Source: Flammeovirgaceae bacterium UBA976
GTDB taxonomy: Bacteria; Bacteroidota; Bacteroidia; Cytophagales; Cyclobacteriaceae
Reading direction: 5' to 3'
Length of the DNA stretch: 7,004 nucleotides
Assembly (NCBI GenBank): GCA_002292365.1
Contig: DBBU01000039.1
Location: forward strand, 3,651 to 10,654
Part shown: positions 5,853-7,004 of the stretch, one piece after another
Layout of the letters: each line of letters starts with the position of its first letter
How positions within the stretch are numbered: position 1 is the first letter of the stretch
Program-made: the position numbers and the translations under genes
The notes under the pieces: generated by a model
Databases searched by the model: none
Told to the model about the DNA's origin: nothing
What the model saw: only the letters and a program-made list of their open reading frames with translations

Positions 5853-6455
5853 ATGCCACTATTCTTAACCAACAAAATAAACAAGGTAAGCACTTATGCC
5901 GTTTGGAATATCACCGAAACGGCAACTGAGTTAGCCCGCTTAGCGGGCTCGTCAGCCCCGCACAAGAATGATAAAAAAAAATGCGAATGGCTAGCGACCC
6001 GATTATTGGTCATGCATCTTGTCTCACTATTTGGAATTTCCTACGCTGGCATTGCTAAAACGAAAGCAGGAAAGCCTTTCCTCATCGGCCATGCGGCAAA
6101 CATTTCAATGACACACTCTTTTCCTATGGCTGCTGCCATGATTCATTTGGATGCGCCTTGTGGTATCGATATTGAATCGCCCAGAAACCAATTAATCAAG
6201 ATTCAATCTAAAATCCTCCACGAGAGTGAGTATCAGCATAAAAACAACGCTTTCAATCTCTGTAAAATATGGATAGTCAAAGAAGTATTGATCAAAATAT
6301 GTGGACAAACTCAACTGAGCTTAAAAAATGAACTGAAAACAGAGCTGATAGATGATCATCAAGTCTTGGGTCATATTATGTCGACCGAAATCAATGAACA
6401 ATATCGAATCAACATTGTGCCGATATTGAATTATTTGCTCGCTTATAGCTTATGA
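5853..6455 (+). CDS. 4'-phosphopantetheinyl transferase (Sfp-type superfamily)
   Basis: This enzyme transfers the 4'-phosphopantetheine arm of coenzyme A to a serine of acyl- or peptidyl-carrier proteins, using Mg2+. The 200-residue protein shows the superfamily motifs in order: a KCEWLATRLL helix (residues 43-52), GKPFL (73-77) leading to ISMTHS (84-89), GIDIE (104-108) with Asp106 and Glu108 as metal ligands, and KIWIVKEVLIK (138-148) with Trp140, Lys143 and Glu144. It is nearer in length and motif order to Sfp-like enzymes than to the about 120-residue AcpS type. The carrier protein it serves is not in the window. It may activate the fatty-acid carrier or a secondary-metabolite one. It is transcribed alone, divergent from the WD40 gene with a 47-base gap, and ends five bases from the convergent SirB1-like gene. 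No consensus -7 element was seen for it. Confidence 0.9.
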   Translation: MPLFLTNKINKVSTYAVWNITETATELARLAGSSAPHKNDKKKCEWLATRLLVMHLVSLFGISYAGIAKTKAGKPFLIGHAANISMTHSFPMAAAMIHLDAPCGIDIESPRNQLIKIQSKILHESEYQHKNNAFNLCKIWIVKEVLIKICGQTQLSLKNELKTELIDDHQVLGHIMSTEINEQYRINIVPILNYLLAYSL

Positions 6456-6460
6456 AAACC

Positions 6461-7004
6461 TTAACTACCAGTGATAAGGCTCATCAGTTTTTTAATTTCA
6501 TCACTCTTGTAATAGTCTCCAATCTTATCAAAGGCGACCATTAAATTTCTAAGACTTCTCTTGATTATTTGGCCATGATCGCAAGGTTCAAAATACTCAT
6601 TTTGAGGCATCAATTGAAGTTGGGCAATATAGTTATCAATATCCTCTTTAGAAAAAATCAATCCTCGATTAAAAACATTGATGTAAAACTGAAGTTTGTC
6701 GGTCTTATACGTGAGCACAAATAAATTGGGTAGATTTACTCCAAATATAGGTAGGCCCAGTTTTTGAGTAATCAATAAGTAGAGTGCAGAAAGGGATATA
6801 GGGTTTCCTTTTGAGGATTCTAGGACGCTATTTATCATGGAGTTTCCAGGAGCATGAAAATTTTTGGTGTTGGCCCTAAATTTATACTTTTCAAAGAGCA
6901 TACTATTGATCGTCTTAATCTGATCAAAGGGCAGTAAGTCAGGGCCCATTTGTATCCAAATTTCTCGATACAACTGTTCTATTTTATTTGACAATTGTGT
7001 ATAT
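6461..7004 (-). CDS. SirB1-family transglutaminase-like protein, 5' end outside the window
   Basis: The frame is open through the right edge, so only the C-terminal 180 residues are visible. A TTG at 6994 is an internal codon, not a convincing start. The fragment matches the SirB1/transglutaminase-like (Transglut_core2) family: an LYREIWIQM helix, then NTKNFHAPGNS (fragment residues 45-55), KGNPISLSALY (65-75), LGLPIFGVNLP (82-92), YINVFNRGLIF (107-117) and FEPCD (138-142). Many relatives have about 100 more residues upstream, often helical repeats. The family keeps a transglutaminase-like fold, but its activity and substrate are unproven. LPNLFVL replaces the LPxHF form of many relatives, so a His at that position is missing here; the His is not universal in the family. 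The stop lies five bases from the convergent phosphopantetheinyl transferase gene. Family call is good, function unknown. Confidence 0.85.
   Translation of the reverse strand, partial: YTQLSNKIEQLYREIWIQMGPDLLPFDQIKTINSMLFEKYKFRANTKNFHAPGNSMINSVLESSKGNPISLSALYLLITQKLGLPIFGVNLPNLFVLTYKTDKLQFYINVFNRGLIFSKEDIDNYIAQLQLMPQNEYFEPCDHGQIIKRSLRNLMVAFDKIGDYYKSDEIKKLMSLITGS

Noticed and set aside
6992..6994. TTG as the start of the SirB1-like gene
   Set aside because: The frame stays open to the window edge and the family normally has an additional N-terminal region, so the true start lies outside the window.

Overview
The window looks like an ordinary, gene-dense chromosomal stretch from a member of the Bacteroidota. 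The best guess is a Cytophagales-type bacterium, from protein resemblance only. Three lines of evidence support this: AT-rich DNA, Bacteroidota-type -7 promoter elements (TAnnTTTG) just upstream of three genes, and several proteins whose closest remembered relatives are Bacteroidota forms (the DUF7935-like membrane protein, the HesB/IscA-like protein, the SirB1-family protein and the DivIVA-domain protein). I see no RNA gene, mobile element, CRISPR array, prophage or transferred island. The longest gap between genes is 89 bases.

Layout, left to right. (1) Minus strand, 1256 to the left edge: lepA (elongation factor 4), cut by the window so that only the first 418 codons are visible. (2) Minus strand, 3405 to 1346: a tight four-gene run in the order DUF7935-like membrane protein, DUF1232/YkvA-like protein, HTATIP2/TIP30-like NAD(P)-binding protein, dtd. 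The spacings are 1 base, 11 bases and a 1-base overlap. (3) Plus strand, 3455 to 3772: a small HesB/IscA-family protein, divergent from the four-gene run. It has lost the C-terminal cysteine motif, and its 3' end overlaps folB. (4) Minus strand, 5805 to 3742: a three-gene run in the order seven-blade WD40 protein, DivIVA-domain coiled-coil protein, folB, with gaps of 1 and 5 bases. (5) Plus strand, 5853 to 6455: an Sfp-type 4'-phosphopantetheinyl transferase, divergent from the WD40 gene. (6) Minus strand, 6461 to the right edge: the C-terminal part of a SirB1/transglutaminase-like protein that starts outside the window.

Functionally, dtd and lepA both serve translation quality or efficiency. 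folB belongs to folate synthesis and the transferase activates carrier proteins. The less understood parts are the WD40/DivIVA pair, the DUF7935/YkvA/TIP30-like trio and the cysteine-depleted IscA relative. None of these amounts to a demonstrably new system. The IscA relative and the WD40/DivIVA coupling are the observations most worth following up.
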